Part shown: piece after piece, positions 1 through 10,893 of the stretch | Layout of the letters: each line of letters begins with the position of its first letter | How positions within the stretch are numbered: the stretch's first letter is position 1 | Assembly (NCBI GenBank): GCA_036936625.1 | Contig: JAUPFT010000012.1 | Location: 48,782,672 to 48,846,671, forward strand | From: Parnassius smintheus behrii | Taxonomy: Eukaryota > Arthropoda > Insecta > Lepidoptera > Papilionidae | Length of the DNA stretch: 64,000 nt | Direction of reading: 5' to 3' | Position numbers and translations under genes: made by a program | Notes under the pieces: model-generated | Databases searched by the model: none | Told to the model about the DNA's origin: nothing | What the model saw: the letters and a program-made list of their open reading frames with translations, nothing else

Positions 1-970
1 ATGGTAGGAATCCTTTATGTGTGTTCTTGTATGTCCCCTGAGCGGTGAGAGTATTTTCGCTAAGTGTTGAGCCAATCTGTAAGTTGGTGAATCGATTTGG
101 TTCACTATGGGACGTAATGGAGCATTGGGCTTGTGTATTTTTGGTAACCCATACAGTAAACACCTGGCTGCCGAGCTCCACCATGTCAAGCAAGTTTTGC
201 ATGACAACAAGCTTCGAGTCCCGCGCCTACGTCACAGTGAACGAGTGAAGCCGGCCACAGTCGAGCGTGTGCCTGCTGTACTGCCATATGTTAGAGGAGT
301 CACTGACAAGATTGGCTACATCTTGAAGCGCGCTTCCATCAAAACATACTTCAAGCCGCTGAAGAAGATTGGCCAGTTTTTACCATCAGTCAAGTGTAAT
401 GTCCCTCTGCAAGATGCAGGAGTGTACAAACTTGATTGTGAATGTTGTCTCTCCTACATAGGACAAACTAAAAGATCAATAAAAACCCGCGTTAAAGAAC
501 ATATAGCTGATGTGAAGAATCGACGCTCCGGGAAGTCTGCAGTCTGTGAACACGTACAGGATCGCCCCCGTCACTACATCAGATTTGATAGACCGCAAAT
601 CCTCGCTAAAGAACACCGATTCATTCCGAGGATGATTCGCGAGGCTATTGAAATCAAAAAACATCCTAATTTCAATAGAGAAGATGGCTGGGTGCTACCA
701 TCTGCTTGGGATCCTATAATAAATAAAATTAAATCCCAACCCAAGCATACAACTGCAAGACTTCAAGATACCATAAGTTCATACTGCATAGATCGGAACA
801 AAAGTTAAATTTTAATCTATGGTAACCGCGGTTAACTATGACATATGGACGTTGAACATCTCAGTCCCGCCCGTGACCATGAGTGCTGTAAAGCGTTCGA
901 AACGTCGGGTATTTAAAAAGTTAAATATACGCGATAAATTCCGTAAAAACTAGTAGTATTTCAATATTTA
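1..970 (+). mobile_element. Penelope-like retroelement, 3' portion (endonuclease plus 3' tail)
   Basis: The reading frame at 107-808 carries a GIY-YIG endonuclease of the Penelope-like element (PLE) type. It is followed by a non-coding tail to about 970. The reverse transcriptase expected upstream is cut off by the window start; 1-106 shows no recognisable RT motif. The tail (about 829-965) recurs at 35068-35195, which supports it as part of the element. PLEs use an RT plus this endonuclease for target-primed insertion (established for the group). Not an LTR element: no gag, protease or integrase is visible. Confidence 0.8.
107..808 (+). CDS. GIY-YIG endonuclease domain of a Penelope-like element (partial ORF)
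   Basis: Open frame of 233 aa, stop at 806-808. The Met at 107 is probably not the native start, since an in-frame stop lies at 80-82 and homology to PLE proteins seems to begin near residue 16. Residues ~65-95 match the RT-to-nuclease linker of PLEs (LPYVRGVTDKI, then FKPLKKI). Residues ~105-125 carry the GIY-YIG core: GVYKLDCECC then YIGQTKRSI. Next come the RVKEH helix with the conserved Arg, then SAVCEH. The C-terminal block MIREAIEIKKHPNFNREDGW is characteristic of PLEs. The nuclease nicks target DNA in the nucleus (family knowledge). The endonuclease part has no stop, so this copy is relatively young, or its upstream part is lost beyond the window. Confidence 0.8.
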   Translation: MGRNGALGLCIFGNPYSKHLAAELHHVKQVLHDNKLRVPRLRHSERVKPATVERVPAVLPYVRGVTDKIGYILKRASIKTYFKPLKKIGQFLPSVKCNVPLQDAGVYKLDCECCLSYIGQTKRSIKTRVKEHIADVKNRRSGKSAVCEHVQDRPRHYIRFDRPQILAKEHRFIPRMIREAIEIKKHPNFNREDGWVLPSAWDPIINKIKSQPKHTTARLQDTISSYCIDRNKS

Positions 971-1008
971 TTTGTATTTTAACAATTTGTCAAATAACCC
1001 AGTGAAGG

Positions 1009-1042
1009 CCGTACGATGGAGGTCTGCCTCTCCATCGTACGG
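1009..1042. repeat. Perfect 13-bp inverted repeat (hairpin)
   Basis: Left arm CCGTACGATGGAG at 1009-1021 and its exact reverse complement at 1030-1042, with an 8-nt loop. It lies ~40 bp beyond the Penelope-like tail. Confidence 0.85.
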
Positions 1043-1249
1043 AGGATTATCTGACTGGATTAGAGCTCACAAATAGCAAACGCATCTTTGACAGTGCTGC
1101 TAACTGAACTTACAAGCAATAATCATTATAAAAATTTATATATAATATTATTAGTACGGTCATATACAAAGAACTGAGAACTTATGTCAAAGAATCGTTT
1201 GCAAGTGGCAGCATCTCCCTGCTAAATTCGGTGTTGGGCAACACGCTAT

Positions 1250-1390
1250 CAGAAACAGCGATGAAAGATGGGAATCTTTGGATATAAGTGGCTTAGGTGC
1301 CTTGTGGAATACTTTGGGAGAGACCAGCAACCTGAGATCGATGGGAGAGGCCATGTTCTGCCGTGGACTTGTGATGATGTTTGTAGTGGT
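1250..1390 (+). mobile_element. Degraded RTE-A 3' end fragment (weak)
   Basis: Reads like a decayed RTE-A terminus: a 'GTGGAATACTTTGGGAGAG' stretch, then 'GAGGCCATGTTCTGC' and 'GTGGACTTGTGATGATG'. These correspond to the 'LWRSLGEAYVQQWTC' end and GAT tail of clearer copies. Low similarity; could be coincidence. Confidence 0.35.
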
Positions 1391-1399
1391 AAGTTAATT

Positions 1400-1900
1400 C
1401 GTAACTTTGGCTGATTGATTTTATTGCTACCGCTGTTTAACGAAATTATTACATTAATTACTGTTGAGAAGCCCCTATTAGGCCACTGAACTGAGAAATG
1501 GCGCAAATATAAGTCTCTGAGAGATTATCATATATTTGTTCTACGTCTCATGGACACTATAAGTCTATGGGGATCTACGTGCAGCGAAGTTTCTGAAGAA
1601 ATTATATTCGATACTGTGGTCTTCACTGCTGGCAACAAGACGGTTGGATTATTTTCTCGCTCAAAGCCAAAGTAGTCCAATCAGCGAGGAAACGTAGCCA
1701 GCGATTATATCCCTATATCACAGGTAGAAGGGATGATATGTAGTAACAAGCTTCTATTAACTTGGTATGTATCTGCTATCTATCTATGTAACGGAATCCT
1801 TTAATGTAATTTTCGTTTCAACTCGTAGACTCCCGATTGACTTGAAAATTTGCACTTGTATCAAGAACCGATGACAATACAATAATTTAATAACTTTATT
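1400..1900. other. AT-rich stretch without recognised features
   Basis: No repeat family from this window and no coding signal recognised. Short ORFs here lack family motifs. Confidence 0.5.
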
Positions 1901-1904
1901 CTAG

Positions 1905-2140
1905 TATCCTGATGTATGAGTAGACCGAGACTAACTTTCGAAGACCATGTGAGCAAATTGCTCGAAGAGGGGAGGGTCAAGAGTACTCGGATACCTAGAC
2001 GTGCATGTATGAAGAAGTTAATGAACCTGAAAGAAGCGAAAGAGGTATGTAAGGATCGTGACACTTGGCGATCTGTTCTCTCTGACTACCCCGTTAGGGA
2101 TTGTGCGTGACGATAAGTAAGTAAGTAAGTAAGTAAGTAG
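1905..2140 (+). mobile_element. RTE-type LINE 3' end with (AAGT)n tail
   Basis: The frame 1916-2110 encodes RLTFEDHVSKLLEEG, then RRACMKKLMNLKEAKEVC, DTWRSV and DYP before a stop. This is the extreme C-terminus of lepidopteran RTE-like reverse transcriptases related to RTE-B. A simple repeat of AAGT units (2112-2140) follows as tail. 5' truncated; target duplication not evident. Confidence 0.75.
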
Positions 2141-2727
2141 TATCCTGATCGGGATCACCGGGAGTAAATAAAATAATTATCAGAATTATTGTCACTGAAA
2201 CGGGGAAGACGCTGTAGCCTGTAACACAGTTTTCAACTACCACGGGTACAGAGCTTCAATATGATTTGTTTGTATAAGTTATGTGAGAAACAATAACAAT
2301 AATAATTATTATTATTATTACTATTACAGCTCATAATAAATCAATGCGTGTTTATAAAAAAATTAAATTCTTAAGTATATTAATTTTTTTAATGATTTAT
2401 TGTGTTTACACGAACACTACACGTACGAGTGAAACTACATAGTTATACAGATTTTGTAGCATTTACTTTTACTTATTTTTATTTATTGCACACGTTTCGG
2501 GTGCTTTTCAGTACTTGTGGTTTCTTTGGGACTGATCAATCGGATGCCATATAGGGTAGAGGTCTAATATACATAGAAAGCAAAACGTTGGGAATTAAAA
2601 ATAAGTCATACTAAATGCGACGAAATCTGTAAGATTAGTTTTAATCGAGTAATGTGAACGATTCGTGTAAATATAAGAAATTATTAAAATAAATAAATTA
2701 TAAAGTGCAGTTGCTTTGTAAGAATAT
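2141..2727. other. AT-rich stretch with an AAT-type microsatellite
   Basis: Contains an (AAT/ATT)-rich simple repeat at about 2293-2330. Otherwise no recognised element. Confidence 0.5.
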
Positions 2728-2905
2728 CTACAATCCCATATCGTCCCGTGGGTTTTGTAAGAGCTGACAAAATTAAACAAAAAAGCATCTTCCTAGTAAC
2801 AACTAAAAAAAAAAACATTGCGATTTCCTAGCCGCCTGCCAAGCTTGGTAACTATGGCATATGGGGCAATCTAGGGGGAGGCCCATCTATCTAGTAACGG
2901 TATTA
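2728..2905 (+). mobile_element. Rep-M fragment (non-LTR 3' end type)
   Basis: Carries the Rep-M hallmarks: 'CCCATATCGTCCCGTGGG' near 2737, then 'TGCCAAGCTTGGTAACTATG' and 'GGGGGAGGCCCAT' near 2837-2890. The same order recurs at 22738, 35970, 40284, 43770 and 61325. An A-run interrupts the copy. Confidence 0.6.
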
Positions 2906-2909
2906 AAAA

Positions 2910-3813
2910 AAAAACATAACTCTTCCCCTTTTACACAGTTTTTTTTAAATATGTTTAACATTTAGCAAAAAAAATTAAAACTTAACACATCCTAACTGTT
3001 ATTTAAACTGATTATGGATTTACTTAAATCTAATGATATCTATAAGGATAATCATGGTGTAATAATATGTATCCTAAGTGAAATGAGATTTATAGTAAAA
3101 AAACGCCACTTTTGTATTATTCGAAGGACCCAGGTGTTAACCAGCTCTGCATTCTCAACTCTGCGTCATTAGCGGGGGTGGGGCCCGCGCGACCCTCTGT
3201 TTGCTCGGCCGTATTCAAACTGAGCATAATTGCTCAGTGCCAAACTCCCACGTTAAATTTTTATCTCGTTGCTTGAGCAAATAAGGTTTTAAGTCGTTAT
3301 TCAAAGTCAAACGTGGATTTAGAGTTTTATGTTTTCGTTTTGGAATTGTTTTTGGATAGGCTTTTGACTTGGAGACTGATAATATAGACAAATTTAAGAA
3401 ATTGCTTTCGAGTTTTTTAAATAAAGCATACTACTCTATCAACGAATACTTTGAAGATATAATAAATGGTTTTTAGTATCTACAATTAATGTACGATTCA
3501 TTTATCATATTTTTATCTTTATGTTATTAAGAATTATGTAATTGATAATTAAGATAACAATTTATGTTATTTCTAAACATACTAATTATAATAGAAATTG
3601 TTATGTTATTAAATATTAATAATGCCAGGTGATGATGATAACCAAATAATTGTATGCCTTTTAAGGTAAAACATAGTGTTACTTAACATACCTTTTCCAC
3701 CAAGTGTAACTTTTTACCAATGTTTTACAAATATACTACTTTGATTTTGATTTTTTTAACTGTGTTCTATTGCATTGCGAGAGTTAATGATGATTTGGAA
3801 ATTTACTTTTTCT
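2910..3813. other. Mostly AT-rich, with a short CpG-containing patch
   Basis: AT-rich except about 3140-3260, which is GC-richer with several CpGs and matches no repeat in the window. No coding signal recognised. Confidence 0.45.
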
Positions 3814-3945
3814 ATAGAATAAAATAGAAAAAATATTTTTTTATTCAATATGGATCACATAAATATTTATTGAAAGTCATTTGAGCTTTGCCTCTGGTTC
3901 GGAAAAAATCTCTGTCCCAGGAAGAACCAGCAAAAGACTCAGCGG
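3814..3945 (+). mobile_element. Rep-H: LINE 3'-end-like repeat
   Basis: 'ATTCAATATGGATCAC' and 'CTCTGGTTCGG', then 'GAAGAACCAGCAAAAGACTC'. The same order is seen at 63661-63800. This motif set is common at lepidopteran LINE 3' ends (from memory, clade uncertain). Abuts an RTE-A end. Confidence 0.6.
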
Positions 3946-3956
3946 GACTTATCTAC

Positions 3957-4125
3957 GTCTGACATTCGATGGATGCAGGTGGCTCAGGACCGTGCTTTGT
4001 GGCATTACATGGGGGAGGGCTATCTTCAGCAGTGGAACTGTGGAGGGACGTACTCATTGTAATGATGGTGATAACGACAATGACGATGACGATGATGATT
4101 ATTATGATTATTTTTATGGCTTGGG
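3957..4125 (+). mobile_element. RTE-A LINE 3' terminus with GAT/GAC-rich tail
   Basis: 'CGATGGATGCAGGTGGCTCA' (protein RWMQVAQD), then 'GACCGTGCTTTGTGGCATTA', 'TTCAGCAGTGGA', and a degenerate (GAT/GAC)n tail at ~4068-4125. Clearer copy at 50573-51730. 5' truncated. Confidence 0.75.
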
Positions 4126-4234
4126 CACATCTTGTTACGACTATAATCTTCGAGGGGGTAGGCGGAATCTAAAAAACCGCGACTTATTTGCACTACGTGA
4201 AGTCAAAAATGTGGGTTTAGATGGAAAATTTTGA

Positions 4235-4856
4235 AACAACTGATAGCCTGGCTATCGCCTACACAATGATAAACCTATTATCCCATAAATCATCTTTTAT
4301 GACATGCCAAAACACAACAAACACGAACACAAAAATGAACTCTCTTGTTTGATATAAGTCTCACATGAAAATAGGACCTATAATTCCAAGATATACAGTG
4401 TTATTTTTCAAAAAGTAGCCAAATTTTAACATAAGTTCAAATATATAAATAATGATAAATCGTTATTGTAGTTTTTGAAAATACGAGTAAATACTTTTTT
4501 TTTACTTATAGGCTTCTATTTTTATTTGAAACAATCCCAAATTGAATGGGATTTATGGGCACCAACGTTTCCGCCTACCGATCGACCCTTACGAATGTGT
4601 GCGTGCGCAGTAAAAACAGTTAAAATAATGCATAACCACGCATTTTGAATTTAAAAGATAAAAAGGACAAAATGTTTGAGATTTTTTAATTAATTTTTCA
4701 TTTGACTATATTACTTATTCTGAACCTTCACTGCAAATTAGGCCGGTTATTGTAATATCAACATGTATAACACTATTACCCAATAATCCAGCACGCAATC
4801 AACTATGACAAAGTATAAATAAAGACATTAGGATACAATTTTTAATATCTAACAAA
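4235..4856. other. AT-rich stretch, nothing recognised
   Basis: No coding motif and no match to the families listed here. Confidence 0.5.
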
Positions 4857-4870
4857 TATGTCACTACTTA

Positions 4871-5220
4871 ATTTTAATTGCAAGATGATGCGGTGACCAG
4901 GATTAAGAAAGGAATGCTTCGGTGGTTTGGTCATGTAGAAAGAATGAATGCGGAAAGACTGACAAAGCAAATATATGTTGCAGAAGTGAATGGAAGAGTC
5001 GGAAAGGGACGTCCTAGGCGGAAGTTTGTCGACCAAATTGGCGATATACTAAAAATGGGCCAAATTAAGAGTACCCTTAACCGACGAGCATGTATGCGTA
5101 GGTATATGAATGTGGAAGAGGCGAGAAAGGTATGTCAGGATCGTGCTAAATGGAAGTCTGTAGTCTCTGCCTACCCCTCTGGGTGACAGGCGTGAGTGTT
5201 TATGTATTTATGTATGTATG
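4871..5220 (+). mobile_element. RTE-B LINE 3' end, flanked by a likely target-site duplication
   Basis: The open frame 4878-5186 gives the C-terminus of an RTE-clade polyprotein: RIKKGMLRWFGHVERMN, KQIYVAEVNGRVGKGRPRRK, ILKMG, RRACMRRYMNVEEARKVCQD, AKWKSVVSAYPSG, stop. Then come GACAGGCGTGAGTG and a (GTAT)n tail. TATGTCACTACT occurs before (4857-4868) and after (5217-5228) the copy. That fits a 12-bp target duplication with a few extra bases at the 5' join. Only the region after the RT domain is present, so it is dead on arrival. Confidence 0.82.
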
Positions 5221-5231
5221 TCACTACTAAC

Positions 5232-6327
5232 TACGTTAATAACTACGTGGAGAATAATTTTACCACAATTGATGCGGTCTGAGGGGCCATTAGAATACAT
5301 TATCATGTGCACTATACATCACATAGACAAATAATAGGCCCAGTACACATTCGGAAATTTCAAATTTGACCAATTATAAACAGCTAATTTTAACGTCACG
5401 AAATACCATTATATTGTTACTTTAATGTTACGTCCCGTGAGCACTAGGCGCGGCCCCCGGCGATGCGTGACGACACTAAAACAATGGTGAGGAGAAACAA
5501 TAGGGAAGAGTGTGGACCGCCATGTTTTTATCGAAAAGTAATTTACAAATAACACTGTTGATAAATAATGGCCGTGTAGGAATAGCTTGCTGTCATATAT
5601 AATTTGCATTGCGGGTAGAGTACACTGTTAAAAAATGAGACGTTTTATATATGACATTAAAACAAGATAAATAGGTTTTACAATTAAAATATATACCATC
5701 TGTGTAAACATGTCGATAGATTCCAGGATTTCAGGTATATATAATAGAACCTAAGATCCTTATACTACAAATAATAGAACCTACGATCCTTTTACTGATA
5801 ACAATACATCTTAGTCCTCAAAAATGACAACGCATATGCATTTAGATCCTTAATTAAGGCTTGATATAGGTGTTTATTGGACAAAGTGAAACGTGTGCTT
5901 ATGCCATCCGAACTTCTAAAAAAACGATCGAGTTTTCAATAAACGTCAAAATGCCTTATAACTTAGTAGTAATATTTTCGATCGCTCATCGTACATATAT
6001 TTGTAATTCTCGACCATCCTTGGTTGTTTAAAGCAATTTGCCATGATTGATTGTTGCAAGTTAATTGCATGTCACAGGAGACCATAAATGCGGTGAGGTT
6101 AGACTTTTTCCATATGAGTCCGAACCATACCGAACGCAGAGCCATAAACCACGAGGACAGGACAAGTTAACGGTTGAATACGTGTTTCAGAATGTTGACA
6201 GATAGATGGACGGTGTATTAAAACGTTTATGAGTTTATTAACGGCAGTGTTACCATTTAATAAATTTATTATGAACGAAAATTTTTTTTTAAGAAAATTT
6301 ACTTTTTCTTTATTACATCAATATTGC
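5232..6327. other. Non-repetitive sequence, partly GC-richer
   Basis: About 5425-5610 is GC-richer with CpGs. At 5740-5800 a short unit ('ATAATAGAACCTA.GATCCTT') occurs twice in direct order. No coding family recognised. Confidence 0.45.
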
Positions 6328-6490
6328 CGTGTGGTGGCATCATAAGAAAACCCATATCATCCCGTGGGTGTCGTTAAAAATGACCGAGGAAATTAAACAG
6401 GAGATGGGCAGTAACATTCTGATAACAACTCGAAAACATAAAAAACAGTCGAGCTTGACAGCTCTGGTAAATCCCCTCCAATCTGGGGAA
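6328..6490 (+). mobile_element. Rep-M fragment
   Basis: 'GTGTGGTGGCATCATAAG', 'CCCGTGGGTGTCGTTAAAAA', 'ACAGGAGATGGGCAGTAACA', the sense strand of the block seen reversed at 43850-43940. Its 3' part is lost. Confidence 0.6.
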
Positions 6491-6715
6491 CGTCTGTTGA
6501 ATTGTAGTAGCACAGACTAAAAATATAAAGTTAGGTTTCTCGTCAGAGTGACAATATTATGTCGTTGCGTTCGTGTTAAAAATATGTCCTAAATCTCGAC
6601 AGATTTCAGATCAAAAGCTTCTTGTTCCATCGTTCGAGTCGTTCTTGTTCACAACAAGTTAAAAGAACTTCAGTACTAGAAAGTGAATTTTCATCGTTAG
6701 CTTCAGCTATGTAAA

Positions 6716-6759
6716 AGTCGACTACTATCACTATGTTCACATAGTAACAGTAATCGACT
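6716..6759. repeat. Imperfect 20-bp inverted repeat
   Basis: Arms 6716-6735 and 6740-6759 with a 4-nt loop and three mismatches. Confidence 0.6.
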
Positions 6760-6795
6760 TTAAATACCTGGATATCATAAACTATGACGAAAACT

Positions 6796-7045
6796 GCCAC
6801 AAAATACCAGCGTAAAATGACTTGATTTAGCTCTGTTTCGTGTGGTACTTACCGCTGAGAACTATTAGAGAACTGGAGACCATTTTTACACGAAACGAGG
6901 CATTCAATCTTAGTTTGTAGTTTACTACAACACATGTGCATTTCGATTCTATATCATAGATGAAGATGTCCTTGCGCTACAGCATTCACTTAGCATTAGG
7001 TGCACTGTGTACTCGTTCATCGTCCTTATTGTGTTATAAAAAAGC
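6796..7045 (+). mobile_element. Rep-A copy, 5' truncated, diverged
   Basis: Begins at 'AATACCAGCGTAAAATGAC', passes 'GAACTGGAGACC' and 'AACGAGGCATTC', and ends '...GTCCTTATTGTGTTATAAAAA'. Same order as complete copies such as 10578-10893. Confidence 0.75.
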
Positions 7046-8460
7046 GAAAATATATTATAATTATTTAAAATTACACCTTAACGAAGTATCACTATAAGTA
7101 ATCTTAACCTAACAGGTTTAACAAGCAAGAACTGTTTGGTAATGTTCAATCAAAAAGCTTAAAAGGAAATTCCTATAGATTGCGTCAACAAAAAATGAGT
7201 AAATAGGTGAGAGGAACTCATAAAACGCGCGGAGCGTGGGCTATAGACAAATGACCACTGATAGGGGCACCTCGGACTGATCGCCGCTGTTTACTTAGAA
7301 CTTTAATATTCTTTATTGGATGAGATAAGTGAAAGCCGGTTTAATATCAACTCACACGTTAAATAAGCTTAGCTATATACACGATTTTTGATGTTAACCA
7401 ACAACTTTCTGTATTAGGTGTGTAGAAATAATACGAAAAATATCAAATTCATAGTGAAATGTAAATATTGCACTAAGTATAATTTAATATCTTGTTATAT
7501 CAGAGGATATAAGTATATTTATTTAGAACATGTTCAGAACCTATTTGGGAAATGATAGTAAAGTGTAGTAGATAATTACAAATAGTAGTTTTCTTTTTTT
7601 TAAAAGAGAAGGTTAGTTAAAATTAACCAATCGCAAATAATGGCGTCTGCCGCAAATATTTTTGCCTATTTACAAATGCATTAAACTCACAATGGAAAAT
7701 CTATGAAAACGAAGATCCCGAATGAAATGAAGACATGGCTTAAAGGACAATCATCCAAACCAAAAATTTTAATAAAAAAGATGGTTAGTTATTTAATTTA
7801 AAAAAAGGAACTATTAATTATTTCCCGTGTCTCTTTAATATCCACTCTATCCTTTGAAGTTTCAACGTCCTTATTATTAATGTTTTATTATTTCTTTCTT
7901 TTAAAAAGAAAAACAATCTAATAATTGGAATGAAGAAGTTAGAAAAAAAGGTTACAAATACAGTTCAAGAGATAGTGTCAAAACTGAGGCGAGCGCGACG
8001 TCATCTTTTTTTAATTGGGGTATTAACTGAACTCAGATAAAGACGCTTCTCCCCACCAACTTTTCTTTCTTTTTTCAAGTTTATCTGATAGCTTACCGTT
8101 TGAATTTAAAGGTACGTCAAGACTGTAAGAAGTTTTAATAGAATTTAACGCAATCTGATCGTCCGTAGAGAAAAGTAATTCGTATAAATTCCTTGGATCC
8201 ACAATTCATGGAATCCGTTAGACTAATGCATATTGCTTTTTTAAAAATTGAATTCAATTAAAGTTTTATGGCCATTGATATATACGCAGTAGTATAACAA
8301 GTTAATAAGTCTATGTTTATGGCGCTATTATTTTCATAACATAATCTGTCTGTTTATTGATTATATATTTTTTAAATGTTCGGATAACAACATCTATAAT
8401 ACATCCTTTAAATCGGTTGAGCAAACCTATAAAATTTGCGAATATTTTACTTAATCCATT
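7046..8460. other. AT-rich stretch, nothing recognised
   Basis: Long AT-rich sequence with homopolymer runs. A small CpG patch at ~7215-7290. No known element or coding signal. Confidence 0.5.
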
Positions 8461-8960
8461 AAGCTGTCAACATATTACATAAACCAACTTCGAAAACGTT
8501 TCCGTTCCCAGATCAGGAACAAATATCCAAACGGGAGAGAAACGTTGATAAAAAAAGCAAAATTTGGTCAATGCTGTCCGGCCATAAATCGAGCCGAGCT
8601 CTAATACCTTTGTTTGTGAAAACCGAAAACTGCTGTGGATTCGAGCGCAACTACTAGTCACATATTTCACTCGTTTCCACTTGACCGACTGCTGTACGCC
8701 AGAGAGCGACAGATGGATTCGAGCCGTTGACACACGTCAAAGCCCTTATAATCGTGACGTACGGACTAAAATCCACTATCGCAAATGTACATGTATGATG
8801 GAGATCGCTATTAGTTACAAGGGGATTTTGTAAGTAGGTATTTTCTTCGTATACATGGGCTTTCTATCGTGCGACATCTAGCGGCGAGAGGATGCACGTC
8901 AAAACTATTGGAGCTACGCCAAGAGCTTTGTTAAAAGGTCTGGCATCGTGAAAGCTTACG
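8461..8960. other. Non-repetitive higher-complexity island
   Basis: GC-richer than its flanks. The 88-aa open frame on the minus strand (8467-8733) has no recognisable motif. Contains 'CATCTAGCGGCGAGAGG' at ~8875. Could be regulatory DNA; not shown. Confidence 0.35.
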
Positions 8961-9208
8961 CTAATACCACGTATATATTTTAGCAAGTATAACTAACCGA
9001 AATATAGCGAGATTTACATTAAAATATTCAAGTTCATATGTCTGTTTTTTATGTCTGCCAAATGGAATTGGCGAGTAGCACATTTAATTTATAATATTTT
9101 TATCATAGAAAAACGTACTCACTATTGGTGTATGAATCGAAAATTTTTACTTAGGCGTTTACGTCATTTTAGGATTTTATATTAGTTTATAATTATTACT
9201 TCATATTG

Positions 9209-9308
<100 letters not shown>

Positions 9309-9362
9309 TATAGCTAAAAGAAGTAAGGGAAATAAACGTTAGTAATATTTTATATTTTTACG

Positions 9363-9655
9363 TTGTAGAGCCATGCTGCAGTTATATTAGTAGTATAATT
9401 GTAGCACGATACGGTCGGCGCGACCAGGGAAGTACCACGCTCTCACAGAATATCAGCGTCAAATAGTAGCTTAATCCTGCTGTGTTTCGTATGGTGAGTG
9501 TAAGGAACCGGAGACCCTTTTTGGGAACAAGGCATTCCACCTAAGTCCTCACGGATGACAACGCATTTTAATTTTGATTCGTATGGGCCACAGCAACCAC
9601 TTACCATCAGGTAGACTGTGTGCTCGTTTGTCATCCTATCTTATGAAAAAATGGG
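9363..9655 (+). mobile_element. Rep-A copy, near full length
   Basis: Head 'GTAGAGCCATGCTGCAG', middle 'GAGTGTAAGGAACCGGAGAC', 'ACTTACCATCAGGTAGACTG', end 'CATCCTATCTTATGAAAAAA'. Forms a tail-to-tail pair with the minus copy at 9700. Confidence 0.88.
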
Positions 9656-9699
9656 GTAGAACAAAGTAGATGTTCAGCAATGACCTTGTAAAAGGCTGT

Positions 9700-9932
9700 A
9701 ATGAAAGTAATAAATCAAAATGCAGATGCGTTGTCATCCCTGAGAACTAAGGTGGAAAGCCTCGTTTTTCCAGTAAGAAGGGGTCTCCGGTTATCTACAC
9801 TTACTGCCATAGAAAACTTAGCATTGAGCAGCTATTTTACGCTAGTATACTTTTAGAGCGTGGTCCTACCCCGGTCAAATCGACCCATTCCTACTGCAAT
9901 CAAAATATAACTACAGCGTTGCTCTACCACAC
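9700..9932 (-). mobile_element. Rep-A copy, tail part missing
   Basis: Antisense blocks in order: 'ATCAAAATGCAGATGCGTTG', 'GGTCTCCGGTTATCTACAC', 'GCTATTTTACGCTAGTAT', 'AGCGTTGCTCTACCACAC'. Confidence 0.85.
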
Positions 9933-10254
9933 ACAAGAGGCTGCCAAAACGCTTGCCAAGCGGAATTTATGGGACTATGACAAGAGCTTTTACAACTGGA
10001 TTTCGCTCGAGCGGCAGGCTCATTAGACAAGTTACGCAAGTGCATACCGGCGAAAGCGATTAACGCATCGAATCCCGTTGACTCGATGGGATTACATCTA
10101 TATTAATATAAATTCGCCGGGGCCGGTAACAATGCGGCCCGGGTACATTAGCCGGGGTATCGGCACCGCACAATGGAGAGCCTGATTTATCGCCTCCGGG
10201 ATAAGGCGCCTAGGCGATGGAAAAGGGATTTTTCCGCGGTGAAAGTTCGATGCG
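9933..10254. other. GC-rich non-repetitive island
   Basis: CpG-rich, several restriction-like palindromes, no family match. Overlapping short ORFs on both strands look incidental. Possibly regulatory DNA. Confidence 0.35.
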
Positions 10255-10560
10255 AATGTATATCGACGGCCTAGTGCTCGTAAACGCAACGGCTGACCAT
10301 AAGGTCCCAGGTTCGAATCACGGAATCAGACCAAAATCAATTGGTTTCTATGTAAAAAAAAATTCAGTAGCAGCTCGGAGTCAGAAAGTTGGTGTTTGAA
10401 ACATCGTGCCTTGAAAAGCACGTAAAGCCGTTGGTCTTGCGCCTGATCTCCCTCCAATCGTGTTGGATCACCGTCTCATCGGACTATGAGAGTAGGGGAA
10501 TAGATAGTGCACCACCTGTGCTTATGTATACACCTCGGCACTGACCTCTAGTTATATCAT
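10255..10560 (+). mobile_element. T2 tRNA-derived SINE
   Basis: A tRNA-like head with A-box-like 'CGGCCTAGTG' near 10266 and B box GGTTCGAATCA at 10310-10320. The body reads 'AAAGCACGTAAAGCCGTTGG', 'CCGTCTCATCGGACTATGAG', 'AGGGGAATAGATAGTGCAC'. Antisense copy at 38985-39300 and 3' fragment at 21285-21385. RNA polymerase III promoter implied by the boxes (inference). Confidence 0.72.
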
Positions 10561-10577
10561 GATTCCCACATTATACT

Positions 10578-10893
10578 TGGTAGAGCCACGCTGAAGCTTT
10601 ATTATGGTTGTATCACGAATGGGTCGGCTAGACCGGGGCAGGACAACGCTCTCATAGAATACTAGCGTAAAATAGCAGCTTAATACTGCTGTGTTGCTTA
10701 TGGTGAGTGTAGAGATCCGGAGACCCTTTTTTGCTGGAAGCGAAGCATTCCATCTTAGTTCTCAGGTGTGACAACGCATCTACATTTTGATTCTTACTCG
10801 ACGATTAATGTAGATGCCTATGGGTCACATCAATCACTTACCATCAGGTGGACTGCGCGTTCGTTTGTCACCCTTATTCTATAAAAAATAAAA
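10578..10893 (+). mobile_element. Rep-A copy, full length (reference copy)
   Basis: Runs from TGGTAGAGCCACGCTGAAG through 'TAGCAGCTTAATACTGCTGT', 'GATCCGGAGACCC', 'GTGTGACAACGCATCTAC', 'ATCACTTACCATCAGGTGGA' to 'CCCTTATTCTATAAAAAATA'. No open frame, no A/B box. The A-rich end suggests a retroposed RNA using a LINE-type tail (inference). Confidence 0.9.

Noticed and set aside
2112..2140. CRISPR-like or satellite array
   Set aside because: It is a 4-bp simple repeat forming the tail of a LINE; no CRISPR arrays or spaced direct repeats exist in the window.
4878..5186. Host gene encoding a 102-aa protein
   Set aside because: It is the C-terminal tail of an RTE LINE, repeated at 17953 and 28910, with a simple-repeat tail.
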